Origin: Prochlorococcus sp. AG-321-E21
Lineage (GTDB): Bacteria; Cyanobacteriota; Cyanobacteriia; PCC-6307; Cyanobiaceae
Direction: 5' to 3'
Assembly: GCA_003283415.1 (NCBI GenBank)
Contig: QBXH01000003.1
Span: 18,855 to 82,854 of the forward strand
Length of the DNA: 64,000 nt
The first letter of the stretch is position 1. Every line of letters begins with the position of its first letter. The position numbers were made by a program, and so were the translations under genes. The notes under the pieces were generated by a model, which saw only the letters and a program-made list of their open reading frames with translations, searched no databases and was not told the DNA's origin. Positions 46,495 to 56,086 of this stretch are shown here, in pieces.

Positions 46495-47358
46495 ATGAAA
46501 AATAATTCCTTATTATCTCATAGAGGCGAAGAACCAGAAAAAGGTATTTTGTATATAGTTGGTACGCCAATTGGTAACTTAAATGATATTTCCCCAAGAG
46601 CAATAAATATACTTAAAAATGTTTCTTTTATTGCTTGTGAAGATACTAGAAAAACAAAAAAAATAATGAACAAATTCATTATTTCTAATAAACTTATCAG
46701 TTTTAATAAACATAATTCTTTTAATAAAATTCCAGGGATATTAAAAGATCTCAGGGAAGGAAAATCAATAGCAATAGTAAGTGATGCTGGAATGCCTGGA
46801 ATTTGCGATCCGGGGGAAGATATCGTCAGGAGTGCCAGGTCTAAAGGGGTTGATATTATTTGCATTCCTGGCGCTTGTGCTGCAATAACTGCACTTGCTT
46901 CAAGTGGGATGCCATCCTCTAGTTTTGTGTTTGAAGGTTTTCTTCCTAAAAAGCAAATCGATAGAGAAAGGATTCTTGTAGAAATTAGTAAAAATCAAAA
47001 AACAACCATAATTTACGAATCCCCTAGGCGACTTAAAAAGTTGTTAAAAGAATTATTGGATTTTTGTGGAGGAGATAGAGAAATTATAGTAACCAGAGAA
47101 TTAACCAAGAAATTTGAAGAACATGTTGGGAATAATATTGATGATGTAATAGATTTCTTCAAAGATAAGGAAATTGTTGGTGAATTAACTATTGTTATTA
47201 AAGGTATTAAGAAAATAAGAAATTTAGATCTTAATAAATCATCTTTCAAAAAAGATCTTAATGAGTTAATTAAGGCAGGACTAAGCTTATCAGCAGCTTC
47301 TAAATACTTAGCGAAGAAAAATGGTCTTAAAAAAAGCGAAATTTATAATTTAAATTAA
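46495..47358 (+). CDS. rsmI: 16S rRNA (cytidine-2'-O)-methyltransferase RsmI
   Basis: A 287-residue methyltransferase that 2'-O-methylates C1402 of 16S rRNA. The signature GTPIGNLNDISPRAI lies at about residues 23-37, ACEDTRKTKKIMNKF near 48-62, SDAGMPGICDPGEDIVR near 95-111 and PGACAAITALASSGMPSSSFVFEGFLP near 125-151. It is divergent from cysQ, with start codons 3 bases apart, so the two promoters must overlap the coding ends. Confidence 0.95.
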   Translation: MKNNSLLSHRGEEPEKGILYIVGTPIGNLNDISPRAINILKNVSFIACEDTRKTKKIMNKFIISNKLISFNKHNSFNKIPGILKDLREGKSIAIVSDAGMPGICDPGEDIVRSARSKGVDIICIPGACAAITALASSGMPSSSFVFEGFLPKKQIDRERILVEISKNQKTTIIYESPRRLKKLLKELLDFCGGDREIIVTRELTKKFEEHVGNNIDDVIDFFKDKEIVGELTIVIKGIKKIRNLDLNKSSFKKDLNELIKAGLSLSAASKYLAKKNGLKKSEIYNLN

Positions 47359-47380
47359 AATCTAATTATATTATTAATAT

Positions 47381-47602
47381 ATGAGCTTACTAATTAAAAA
47401 ATTATTATTAACTTTAATTTTCAATTCCTCTTTGTTTATATTATTAATTTTCGGAATACAAAATAGCTCAAACAAAAGTAAAGTTGATTTACTTTTTGAA
47501 GAAACAGTACAATTACCAATAGGTTTTATTGTTGGTACAAGTTTTATCTGTGGTTCTGTCTTGGGAAGTTTTCTTAATATTAATTTCAATAAAAAAAGTT
47601 AA
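47381..47602 (+). CDS. Small membrane protein, LapA-like
   Basis: A 73-residue protein with two hydrophobic segments (about residues 7-26 and 45-65) separated by IQNSSNKSKVDLLFEETVQL. The pattern of a helix, N-rich strand and second helix fits LapA/DUF1049 proteins, which in other bacteria take part in lipopolysaccharide assembly. It follows rsmI by 22 bases on the same strand. Family assignment is moderate. Confidence 0.68.
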   Translation: MSLLIKKLLLTLIFNSSLFILLIFGIQNSSNKSKVDLLFEETVQLPIGFIVGTSFICGSVLGSFLNINFNKKS

Positions 47603-47606
47603 ACTT

Positions 47607-48281
47607 TTACAAAGATATTAGGTTTTCAGAACTAACAATTCTTGAGATTCCTCTTGAAGTCAAAATTGGAGCGACAAGTCTAAAGACATTAGTGTTTGGA
47701 ACCTTAATTACCTTTTGATCCTTATTACAAGATCTCTTAGCAATATTTAAGTCAAAGTATACTTCTATAGTTTTTCTATCCAAATCAATATTTGGGAGAA
47801 AGTCCCATTCTGGGAAATCTTTTAATAATTTGACCTCTAACTCAATTTTCTTATCAACAATCATATAAACAACTTTTGGAAAAACAATATCTGATATAGG
47901 AACTGAAGATAATTCTTTTCGAGATGAATTTTCTATTTCATGATCTAACGGAGGTATCTCAATAAAAGACTCGAAATCTGATTTATTTATATTTTCCTTA
48001 GGAGTTTTTAAATCTCTAAAATCATTCTTAGAGTCTGTGTACTCAAGTTTTTTATTTAAGGAATCTTTAATTTCGTGTTTCTCACCAATTGGTTTTTCCT
48101 TTAAAGATTTGTTTTTATTGATCAGTACTTTATATTTTAATTCTCCAAGACTTTTCTTCAGATTTCTTACTACTGTTGATTTAGTGCAATTAAATTTTTG
48201 TGACAAGAAATCTATATCTTTTCCAGTTTCAAAAATTTGTACTATTTCTTTTTTTTGATTTTCAGTAAGTCTTTTTGACAA
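47607..48281 (-). CDS. HTH-domain protein with acidic C-terminal region
   Basis: A 224-residue protein. Residues 3-45 (LTENQKKEIVQIFETGKDID then FLSQKFNCTKSTVVRNLKK) form a transposase-like or sigma-like helix-turn-helix. A lysine/glutamate-rich linker (about 60-110) follows. A C-terminal domain begins near 120 and contains FPKVVYMIVDKKIELEVKLL and VFRLVAPILTSRGISRI. No nuclease motif is seen, so it is unlikely to be a transposase. I think it is a conserved picocyanobacterial regulator; targets are unknown. It is convergent with the LapA-like gene and lies before tRNA-Arg. Confidence 0.75.
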   Translation of the reverse strand: MSKRLTENQKKEIVQIFETGKDIDFLSQKFNCTKSTVVRNLKKSLGELKYKVLINKNKSLKEKPIGEKHEIKDSLNKKLEYTDSKNDFRDLKTPKENINKSDFESFIEIPPLDHEIENSSRKELSSVPISDIVFPKVVYMIVDKKIELEVKLLKDFPEWDFLPNIDLDRKTIEVYFDLNIAKRSCNKDQKVIKVPNTNVFRLVAPILTSRGISRIVSSENLISL

Positions 48282-48418
48282 AATTTAAATTAACCCACCA
48301 TATCATACTAAGAATAATTTTTAACGAAAAAGGCCAAAAGGACGAAAATACTTAGTAATTAAAAAAAAGAATTTACTTTGATTGTTTAGAACTATAGTGT
48401 TCGATATAATAAGTAGAT

Positions 48419-48492
<74 letters not shown>

Positions 48493-48626
48493 GTTTTCAA
48501 GCGCTACTTTATATAATATTTGGGATATAAGATATGCCGTTAGCTATTACATTTGTTATTTTTTGAATATTAAATACAAATAAATTTTCTACTGTTTACC
48601 ATTTAGAACCATTATTCCTTACCAAA

Positions 48627-49889
48627 ATGATGAACTTAACAGAAAATTATGACAAAAAAATAAAGCCTATTTATTTTTTCTGGTTTGGAATTTTTTTTAT
48701 TTCTTCAGCACCTCTAATATCATCTTTTTTTTTATTAATATCTATCTTTTCAAGTTTTAAATCTTTTAAAGAATACTTTAGGGAAAAATGGAATTACCCT
48801 TTAATCGCATCAACAATTTTTATGATAATTGGTGCAATTTATATTAAGTTTGATCAATCATTCTTATTACAAAATAATATTGAATGGGATCCAGATTTTT
48901 TGATTTTAGGATTATTTAATTGGTTCCCTTTTTTTTGGCTATTTTGGTCAATTCAAATTTTTATAACAACCCAAAAGGAAAGATTTATATTTGCTGTACT
49001 AATCTTATCCAGTACTATGCCTGTATTAATTAGTGGATTTGGGCAGTACTGGTTTGATTGGTATGGACCTTTCAAAACCTTAAACGGATTAATAATTTGG
49101 TATCAACGGGAAATAGCTAATGGTTCAGGTATGACAAGTTTGTTCAATAATCAAAATTATGCTGCTGCATGGTTAAGTATAGCGATGCCCTTTTCATTTG
49201 CTTGTATCAAAATTAATAGGGACTTTGTGCCTAAGTTAATTTCTATATTAATCTCTTTCTCAATTTTTATAGGCATCGTAAATACTCATTCAAGAAGTGC
49301 ATTAATATGTGGAGTTTTTGCAATTTTTTTTCACCTTTGTATGAGTCTTAAGTCCAGAAAAACAGCCTATATATTTTTCATTTTAATAACAATATTAGGG
49401 ATCATAATTTTTGTTGGAAAATTTAATCTCGGTATATTTAGTATTAATTTGAACTTAGATAGATTCAGTAGAAGCTTTGATAGATTCGATTTAAGTAGAG
49501 TTGAAATATGGGAATTCACTTTAAAATCTATATTTAAAAGGCCATTGCTTGGATGGGGCTCTGGTTCTTTCTCTTTTGCTATAAAAGATTTATCTACTGT
49601 TTGGAAGGGGCATCCACATAATATACTTCTTGAGATTTTTTTTAGTTATGGCATTTTGGTTGGGATAACTCTTTCATTTTTCACTATCAATATTTTCATT
49701 AAATCCTTTAAAAAAATCTTTCAAAAGACAAATAAATCAGAGACTATTGATAAATATTGGTATTGCACAACATTCATTTTCTTAATAACTCAAATGGTAG
49801 ATATACAATATTTCGACTTTAGATTCAGTTTATGTTTTTGGATTCTACTTGCTGGCCTTAAAAACATATCTTTTTCTGAAACTTCTTAA
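48627..49889 (+). CDS. O-antigen ligase/polymerase-like membrane protein
   Basis: A 420-residue membrane protein with ten or more helices and the Wzy_C/WaaL pattern: a long loop with NQNYAAAWLSIAMPFSFACI and THSRSALICGVFAIFFH, then a periplasmic segment with RPLLGWGSGSFSFAIKDLST and GHPHNILLEIFFSYGIL, where His and Gly are typical of O-antigen ligases. It would join or polymerise polysaccharide units in the periplasm. ATG ATG at the start leaves the first codon open by one. It is the first gene after tRNA-Arg. Confidence 0.85.
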   Translation: MMNLTENYDKKIKPIYFFWFGIFFISSAPLISSFFLLISIFSSFKSFKEYFREKWNYPLIASTIFMIIGAIYIKFDQSFLLQNNIEWDPDFLILGLFNWFPFFWLFWSIQIFITTQKERFIFAVLILSSTMPVLISGFGQYWFDWYGPFKTLNGLIIWYQREIANGSGMTSLFNNQNYAAAWLSIAMPFSFACIKINRDFVPKLISILISFSIFIGIVNTHSRSALICGVFAIFFHLCMSLKSRKTAYIFFILITILGIIIFVGKFNLGIFSINLNLDRFSRSFDRFDLSRVEIWEFTLKSIFKRPLLGWGSGSFSFAIKDLSTVWKGHPHNILLEIFFSYGILVGITLSFFTINIFIKSFKKIFQKTNKSETIDKYWYCTTFIFLITQMVDIQYFDFRFSLCFWILLAGLKNISFSETS

Positions 49890-49914
49890 AAATAAAGATT
49901 TTTTATAATTTAGA

Positions 49915-50985
49915 TTATATTAATTTTTCATTTATTTTTATATTTGCTTTATTCCATCGCCAAGTATCTTTACAAATATCCTCAATCGATCTGGAAGGTT
50001 TCCAATCAAGTAGTTTTAAAGCTTTAGTATTATCCGCGACGCTATAAGGGACATCGCCAGGCCTTCTCCCCTCAAAGACATAGGGTAAATCACATTTATT
50101 CGTATTCTTAAAACTATCAATTAACTCTAAAACACTTGTTCCTTCTCCTGTTCCAATATTCAAATTAATAATTTGTGGCTCATTATTCAATAAGAATTTA
50201 AGGGTCGCAACGTGGGCTTCTGCTAAATCCATAACATGAACAAAATCTCTCACACAAGTGCCATCCTTAGTTGGCCAATCACTTCCAAATATTGATAATT
50301 CTTTTTTTTCTTTATTTATAACTTTTAACAACATAGGTAATAGATTATTAGGTTTATCTTTGGGATTTTCACCTATCAAACCTGATTCATGTGCTCCAAC
50401 AGGATTAAAATATCTAAGATTAGCTATTCTCCACTTATTTGATTCACTCTGGCTTACATCAGATAAAATCTTTTCAATTGTGAATTTTGTATTGCCATAT
50501 GGATTAATGGGAGATAATTTAGATTCTTCAGTAACTTTTTTATTCATTAATATTTCTAATTGATAGACTGTTGCGCTACTACTGAAAATTAAATTATTGC
50601 ATTTAAATTCATCCATTATTGTAAGCAAACTTATGGTGGTATTAATATTCACATCCCAATAACTTAGAGGATTCAAAACTGATTCTCCAACAGATTTTAA
50701 ACCTGCAAAATGAATAACAATCTCTATTTGATTTCCAGATAATTTGTATTCCTTAAAAATTTTCCTTAAAAACTCTTTATTTCTTACATCACCTTTCCTA
50801 AAAGAAAAATTACCTTTTTTACTAGACTTTGCAAAATTCAAAATTTTTTTTATTTGATAAAAGACATCTTCTACACTGTTCTCCAAAGAATCTATTACTA
50901 ATACGTTAAGCCCTTTTTCGAGTAAAACTGCACATGTATGACTTCCAATAAAGCCCAAACCGCCTGCAGCCAATATTGTTGGCAT
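49915..50985 (-). CDS. galE: UDP-glucose 4-epimerase
   Basis: A 356-residue SDR enzyme interconverting UDP-glucose and UDP-galactose. The NAD motif GGLGFIGSHTCAVLLEKG is at residues 8-25. The catalytic Ser/Tyr/Lys region is FSSSATVYQ near 137 and NPYGNTKFTIEK near 162, with the GalE-specific NLRYFNPVGAHESGLIGE near 190. The C-terminal GRRPGDVPYSVADNTKA is also typical. It is convergent with the O-antigen ligase-like gene and divergent from manC. Confidence 0.94.
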   Translation of the reverse strand: MPTILAAGGLGFIGSHTCAVLLEKGLNVLVIDSLENSVEDVFYQIKKILNFAKSSKKGNFSFRKGDVRNKEFLRKIFKEYKLSGNQIEIVIHFAGLKSVGESVLNPLSYWDVNINTTISLLTIMDEFKCNNLIFSSSATVYQLEILMNKKVTEESKLSPINPYGNTKFTIEKILSDVSQSESNKWRIANLRYFNPVGAHESGLIGENPKDKPNNLLPMLLKVINKEKKELSIFGSDWPTKDGTCVRDFVHVMDLAEAHVATLKFLLNNEPQIINLNIGTGEGTSVLELIDSFKNTNKCDLPYVFEGRRPGDVPYSVADNTKALKLLDWKPSRSIEDICKDTWRWNKANIKINEKLI

Positions 50986-51099
50986 AATTAAATATTTTTT
51001 TAATTAATAACTTTAACATTTAAATTTGTAGATTTAAATGAAATAGGTAATAATTATTAAGTTCCTTAATTCTCATAATATTAAAATTACTTAAAGAAT

Positions 51100-52530
51100 A
51101 TGTCAAAAAATATATTAATACCTGTAATTTTATGTGGAGGCACGGGCTCAAGGCTTTGGCCACTTTCTAGGAGAAGTTTTCCGAAACAATTCATCTCAAT
51201 TCTTGATGGTAAAGACTCACTACTTCAGATTACAGAGAAAAGAATTCTAGGAATTAAGAATATTAAAAATCCTATATTAATTTGTAATGAAGAGCATCGT
51301 TTCATAGTTGCAGATCAAATGAGAGAAATAAACATAAATCCAAAGGCTATAATATTAGAGCCATTTGGCAAAAATACTGCTCCTGCAATAACAATCGCTG
51401 CATTAAAAGCTTTAGAAGAAGATGAGGAAGCAATCTTAATTATCCTTTCTTCAGATCACTCGATTGAAGATACTAATAAATTTCTTGAAGTTGTTAATTT
51501 AGGGAAAGAATTTGCAAATAAAGGAAATTTGGTTACATTTGGAATTGTTCCATCTTTCCCTTCTACTGGATATGGTTACATTAAATCTGAAAGAGAATTT
51601 AATATAAAAAAAATCGAGGGATTACAAATAACTGAGTTCATAGAAAAACCCGATATTAAAGTTGCAAATGAATTTGTAAAAGATAAGAAATATACTTGGA
51701 ATAGTGGGATTTTTATGTTTAAAGCTAAAAAGATATTAGAAGAAATAAACAAGTACCAACCAAAAATATATACTGCATGTAAAAAAGCACTAGGTAAAAG
51801 CATCAAAGATTTAGATTTTCAAAGACTAGACTCCAATGAATTTAAAAAATGCCCAAATATTTCTATTGATCTTGCTATTATGGAAAAGACTTCAATAGGT
51901 AAAGTGCTACCCTTAGATGCGGGATGGAGTGACATAGGAAGCTGGAAGGCTGTTTGGGATAATTCTCCTAAGGATTCTGAAGGTAATTATTCAAAAGGTA
52001 AAGTCTTAATAAAAGACTCAATAAATAGTTATTTTCGAAGTGAAGAAAGATTAATTGTTGGATTAGGTCTAAAAGATATTATGGTAATAGAGACAAGCGA
52101 CGCTATTTTGATCGCCAATAAAAACCAAGATCAAGAGGTGAAAAACATTGTCAATGAGCTTAAGAATAATAATTTCTCTGAAGGATTATCCCATAAAAAA
52201 GTTTTTAGGCCTTGGGGGAACTACACTTCAATAGTCGAAAATAAACGTTGGCAGGTAAAACAAATACAGGTAAATCCTAGAGGTAAACTGTCACTTCAAT
52301 TTCATCATCATAGAGCAGAGCATTGGGTTGTTGTAAAAGGAACCGCTAATGTTGAGGTTAATGGAGAAAGTCAAATACTTAGCGAAAATCAAAGTGTGTA
52401 TATCCCAATTGGAACAAAACACAGACTTTCAAATACTGGCAAAATTCCATTAACATTGATAGAGGTACAGAGTGGAGCTTATTTAGGTGAAGATGATATT
52501 ATCAGATTAGATGATGTATACGGAAGATAA
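51100..52530 (+). CDS. manC: Mannose-1-phosphate guanylyltransferase / mannose-6-phosphate isomerase
   Basis: A 476-residue bifunctional enzyme making GDP-mannose. The N-terminal pyrophosphorylase signature GGTGSRLWPLSRRSFPKQF lies at residues 12-30 and FIEKPDI near 180. The C-terminal type II isomerase cupin shows SLQFHHHRAEHWVVVKGTA near 400-418 and the IPIGTKHRLSN block near 432-442. GDP-mannose is the precursor of fucose, perosamine and colitose, which fits the GT11/GT10 and ColD-like genes downstream. Its stop is one base before the UGDH start. Confidence 0.95.
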   Translation: MSKNILIPVILCGGTGSRLWPLSRRSFPKQFISILDGKDSLLQITEKRILGIKNIKNPILICNEEHRFIVADQMREININPKAIILEPFGKNTAPAITIAALKALEEDEEAILIILSSDHSIEDTNKFLEVVNLGKEFANKGNLVTFGIVPSFPSTGYGYIKSEREFNIKKIEGLQITEFIEKPDIKVANEFVKDKKYTWNSGIFMFKAKKILEEINKYQPKIYTACKKALGKSIKDLDFQRLDSNEFKKCPNISIDLAIMEKTSIGKVLPLDAGWSDIGSWKAVWDNSPKDSEGNYSKGKVLIKDSINSYFRSEERLIVGLGLKDIMVIETSDAILIANKNQDQEVKNIVNELKNNNFSEGLSHKKVFRPWGNYTSIVENKRWQVKQIQVNPRGKLSLQFHHHRAEHWVVVKGTANVEVNGESQILSENQSVYIPIGTKHRLSNTGKIPLTLIEVQSGAYLGEDDIIRLDDVYGR

Positions 52531-52531
52531 G

Positions 52532-53932
52532 ATGTCCAAAGGAATAAAAAATATTTGCTGCATTGGGGCTGGATATGTTGGAGGGCCAACAATGGCAGTT
52601 ATTGCTAAGAAATGTCCCAACATTATTGTTACTGTTGTGGATATAAATGAGAAAAAAATTGATGATTGGAATAATAGTGATCTTACAAAACTACCAATTT
52701 TTGAACCTGGTCTAGATTTAATAATAAAAAAATGTAGAAATAAAAACCTATTTTTTACATCAGATATAAAAGAATCTATTGCTAAAGCAGACATGGTTTT
52801 TATTTCTGTAAATACTCCAACAAAAACTAGCGGAGTTGGTGCAGGCAGAGCAAGTGATCTTAAATGGGTAGAAGAATCAGCTAGAACCGTAGTTAAATTT
52901 GCAAAAGGCAAAACAATAGTAGTTGAAAAAAGTACAATTCCTGTAAGGACAGCAGAAGTAATTAAATGTATCCTAGATACTTCAAGCGATAAAAGGGGTG
53001 AAAAAAAAGAATTTTCTATTTTATCAAACCCTGAATTTCTATCTGAGGGTAATGCAATTAGAGATTTAGAAAATCCTGATAGAGTTTTGATAGGAGGAGA
53101 CGACGAAAAATCTATTGAAAGTCTTTTTAACATTTACAAAGAATGGGTAATACCAGAGAAAATATTATGCACAAATATTTGGAGTTCAGAGTTATCAAAA
53201 TTAGCTGCAAATGCCTTCTTAGCTCAAAAAATAAGTTCAATAAATACTATTTCTGGACTATGCGAGAAAAGTGGAGCAGAAATTAATGAAGTTGCCAAAG
53301 CAATTGGTATGGACTCAAGGATAGGAAGCCAATTTCTTAATGCTGGGCCTGGTTTCGGAGGTAGTTGTTTTAAGAAAGATATTCTTAACCTAATTTACCT
53401 CTCAGACTTCTACAAATTACCCGAAGTTGCAGAGTATTGGGAAAAGGTTCTTGAAATAAATCATTGGCAACAAAATAGAATTGTGGAAAAAATTGTTTCA
53501 ACTTTATTCGGCACTCTTAATAGAAAAAAAATTGCAATTCTTGGCTTCTCTTTTAAGGCCAATACTAACGATACAAGGAACTCACCTGCAATAAAAATCT
53601 GTAAAGATCTCTTAGGCGAAGGAGCTAATCTTAAAATTTTCGATCCAAAGGTCGATTCAAAACAGATTGAAAAAGAATTAAATTCTAAAGAGCTAGACTT
53701 TATAAGTGATGAGAATAAAGGATCTTGGGAATATGCAGAATCTATTTATGATGCAGTTCAAGATTCCCTAGGCATTGTAGTATTAACAGAATGGGAAGAA
53801 TTCAAATCGATTAATTGGGAAAAAGTAAGCTTACTTACTAGGGATCCAATTTGGTTATTTGACACGCGAAATATATGTAATATTAATGAAGCTAGAACAA
53901 ATAATATTTTAGTTTGGAACGTTGGTTTGTGA
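52532..53932 (+). CDS. ugd: UDP-glucose 6-dehydrogenase
   Basis: A 466-residue enzyme oxidising UDP-glucose to UDP-glucuronate. NAD motif IGAGYVGGPTMAVIAKKCP is near residues 9-27 and the catalytic Cys is in GPGFGGSCFKKDILNLIYLS near 270. The sequence is closest to the long animal-type UGDH (IIVTVVDINEKKIDDWN). I chose the ATG at 52532, one base after the manC stop and with a purine-rich GGAAG before it; an ATG at 52511 would add seven residues inside manC. It precedes the UDP-xylose synthase. Confidence 0.94.
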   Translation: MSKGIKNICCIGAGYVGGPTMAVIAKKCPNIIVTVVDINEKKIDDWNNSDLTKLPIFEPGLDLIIKKCRNKNLFFTSDIKESIAKADMVFISVNTPTKTSGVGAGRASDLKWVEESARTVVKFAKGKTIVVEKSTIPVRTAEVIKCILDTSSDKRGEKKEFSILSNPEFLSEGNAIRDLENPDRVLIGGDDEKSIESLFNIYKEWVIPEKILCTNIWSSELSKLAANAFLAQKISSINTISGLCEKSGAEINEVAKAIGMDSRIGSQFLNAGPGFGGSCFKKDILNLIYLSDFYKLPEVAEYWEKVLEINHWQQNRIVEKIVSTLFGTLNRKKIAILGFSFKANTNDTRNSPAIKICKDLLGEGANLKIFDPKVDSKQIEKELNSKELDFISDENKGSWEYAESIYDAVQDSLGIVVLTEWEEFKSINWEKVSLLTRDPIWLFDTRNICNINEARTNNILVWNVGL

Positions 53933-53967
53933 GTTCTATTATTTTTAAAAAATAAACTATTTTAGTT

Positions 53968-54906
53968 GTGTCTAAATATTTTAAAAACTTAGTTACTGGC
54001 GGATTAGGTTTTTTAGGGACTAATTTAATTAATAAATTATTGAATTCTGGTGAAAATGTTTTATGCATTGACAATTGTTCTACAGGCCAAATTGAAAATA
54101 TTAAAGAAAGTTGGGATAATAAATCTTTCCATTTTATAAAACATGATGTTTTAGATCCAATAGATTTCAATGTAGAAAGAATTTGGCATTTAGCATGCCC
54201 TGCTTCCCCCCTTCATTATCAATTAGATCCAGTTAATACTGCAAGAACGATATTTATTGGGACAGAAAATATGTTGCGATTAGCCAAAAAATATGATGCA
54301 AGGATTTTAATTGCGAGTTCGAGTGAGGTTTATGGTAATCCAACAATTCATCCACAACACGAAGATTACAAAGGTAACATTAAAATTAATAGTAAAAGAA
54401 GCTGTTATGTAGTAGGTAAAAGATTTGCCGAGTCATTATGTTATGACTACCAAAGAATGCATAATCTCGAAATTAAAATTGCGAGGATTTTTAATACTTA
54501 TGGACCTAAAATGTCAATCAAAGATGGACGTGTAGTAAGTAATTTTATTACTCAGGCATTAAAGAATGAACCAATTACAATCTATGGAGATGGCAAGCAA
54601 ACAAGGTCTTTTTGTTTTGTGGAAGATCTTATCGAAGCATTAATTAAAACAATGGAATGTGACTATTCTAATCCCTTAAATCTGGGCAATCCATTTGAAA
54701 TATCAATACTTGATTTAGCAAAAATGGTTAAAGATAAAACATCTTCAGATTCTAAAATTGTTTTCAATCCTCTACCTGAAGATGATCCTTTAAAAAGATG
54801 TCCGAATATAAAAAAGGCTAAAGAGATACTTAAATGGGAGCCAAATATATCCTTAGAAAAAGGTCTAGAATTAACAATAAATTATTTTAAAAATAAAATA
54901 AATTAA
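53968..54906 (+). CDS. uxs: UDP-glucuronate decarboxylase (UDP-xylose synthase)
   Basis: A 312-residue SDR enzyme converting UDP-glucuronate to UDP-xylose. It starts at GTG (MSKYFKNLVTGGLGFLGTNL). The decarboxylase-type segments RIWHLACPASPLHYQLDPV near residues 71-89 and SSSEVYGNP near 117 distinguish it from epimerases. The catalytic YVVGKRFAE is near 147, followed by RIFNTYGPKM. It follows the UDP-glucose dehydrogenase by 35 bases, so the pair makes UDP-xylose in two steps. It is convergent with a UDP-glucuronate epimerase gene. Confidence 0.93.
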   Translation: MSKYFKNLVTGGLGFLGTNLINKLLNSGENVLCIDNCSTGQIENIKESWDNKSFHFIKHDVLDPIDFNVERIWHLACPASPLHYQLDPVNTARTIFIGTENMLRLAKKYDARILIASSSEVYGNPTIHPQHEDYKGNIKINSKRSCYVVGKRFAESLCYDYQRMHNLEIKIARIFNTYGPKMSIKDGRVVSNFITQALKNEPITIYGDGKQTRSFCFVEDLIEALIKTMECDYSNPLNLGNPFEISILDLAKMVKDKTSSDSKIVFNPLPEDDPLKRCPNIKKAKEILKWEPNISLEKGLELTINYFKNKIN

Positions 54907-54908
54907 AT

Positions 54909-55955
54909 TTAATTTAAATTGGAATCATGAAACTTAATGTACCAATTAGCAAAAGAATTAATACCATCTTGAAAAGAAGTAGATGGCTTAAAATTAATCC
55001 AATTTTCTAATAATGTTGAATCAGAGAAAGTAGCAACTACATCACCTGATTGCATAGGTTGAAAATCTTTAACCGCTTTAATTCCAAATGCATTTTCAAG
55101 CATTTGAATAAAATCAATTAGATTCACAGGACTGCTATTACCTACATTAAAAATTTTATAAGGGGCAAATGATGAAGATGGCTCAGGATTTGATTTGTCA
55201 AAATGAATATTTGGCTGGGCAGGTTTAAGTGCACATCTAACTACAACTTCCGCTACATCATCAATAAAAGTAAAGTCTCTAATCATATTACCCTCATTAA
55301 AAACGCGAATTGGAGTCTTATTTAAAATAGCCTTAGCAAAAATCATTGGGGCCATGTCTGGCCTTCCCCATGGACCATAAACTGTGAAAAATCTTAATCC
55401 GGTAGTTGGAATTTTATATAGATTACTATATGCATGAGCCATTAATTCGTTAGATTTTTTTGTGGCAGCATATAGGCTTACTGGATGATTTACCGAGTCA
55501 TTTTCTTGAAAAGGCAACTTTGTATTTGCTCCATAGACAGAACTACTTGATGCATAAATTAAATTTTTAATGCTTAAATCTTTACAGACTTCCAAAATAT
55601 TTATAAAGCCAAAAAGATTACTTTGAATATAAGCGTCGGGATTCATAAGAGAATATCTTACACCTGCCTGTGCAGCCAAATGAGTTACAACTTCGGGATC
55701 AAATTCATGGAATATTTTCTTAAGTAAATCTTTATTTTCAATTTGAATCTCTCTAAAATGAAAATCCCTTTTATGTTGCTTGGCTAATTTACATATAATT
55801 TCAAGCCTCTTTTTTTTTAAATTAACATCGTAATAATCATTATTATTATCTAAACCTATAACATCATAACCTTTTAATAAAAAGTTTTTAGCAACTGCAT
55901 AACCTATAAACCCTGAAACCCCAGTTATTAAAATAGGTTTTTTTTCTTCTAACAT
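54909..55955 (-). CDS. NAD-dependent epimerase, probably UDP-glucuronate 4-epimerase
   Basis: A 348-residue SDR epimerase. The N terminus GVSGFIGYAVAKNFLLKGYD and GLDNNNDYYDVNLKKKRL are the hallmark of the UDP-glucuronate/galacturonate epimerases (LspL/WbnF/GAE type). The catalytic YAATKKSNELMAHAYSNLY is near residue 153. The RFFTVYGPWGRPDMAP block is near 185. It would supply UDP-galacturonate from the UDP-glucuronate made by the neighbouring dehydrogenase. Its 3' end meets the convergent UDP-xylose synthase with 2 bases between. Confidence 0.88.
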   Translation of the reverse strand: MLEEKKPILITGVSGFIGYAVAKNFLLKGYDVIGLDNNNDYYDVNLKKKRLEIICKLAKQHKRDFHFREIQIENKDLLKKIFHEFDPEVVTHLAAQAGVRYSLMNPDAYIQSNLFGFINILEVCKDLSIKNLIYASSSSVYGANTKLPFQENDSVNHPVSLYAATKKSNELMAHAYSNLYKIPTTGLRFFTVYGPWGRPDMAPMIFAKAILNKTPIRVFNEGNMIRDFTFIDDVAEVVVRCALKPAQPNIHFDKSNPEPSSSFAPYKIFNVGNSSPVNLIDFIQMLENAFGIKAVKDFQPMQSGDVVATFSDSTLLENWINFKPSTSFQDGINSFANWYIKFHDSNLN

Positions 55956-56086
55956 TTTTAAGAATGAAATTACATAAAATTAGAAATTATTTATTTAATA
56001 TTTCTAACAACATTATAAATATTAAATGTCGATATTTATCAAACCTTAAAAAACGCTAAATAAAAATTTTTACTTATCTTTAAATA

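Noticed and set aside
47607..48281. Transposase gene of an insertion sequence
   Set aside because: Only the HTH resembles transposases; there is no DDE or Tyr/Ser catalytic motif and no terminal inverted repeats were found.
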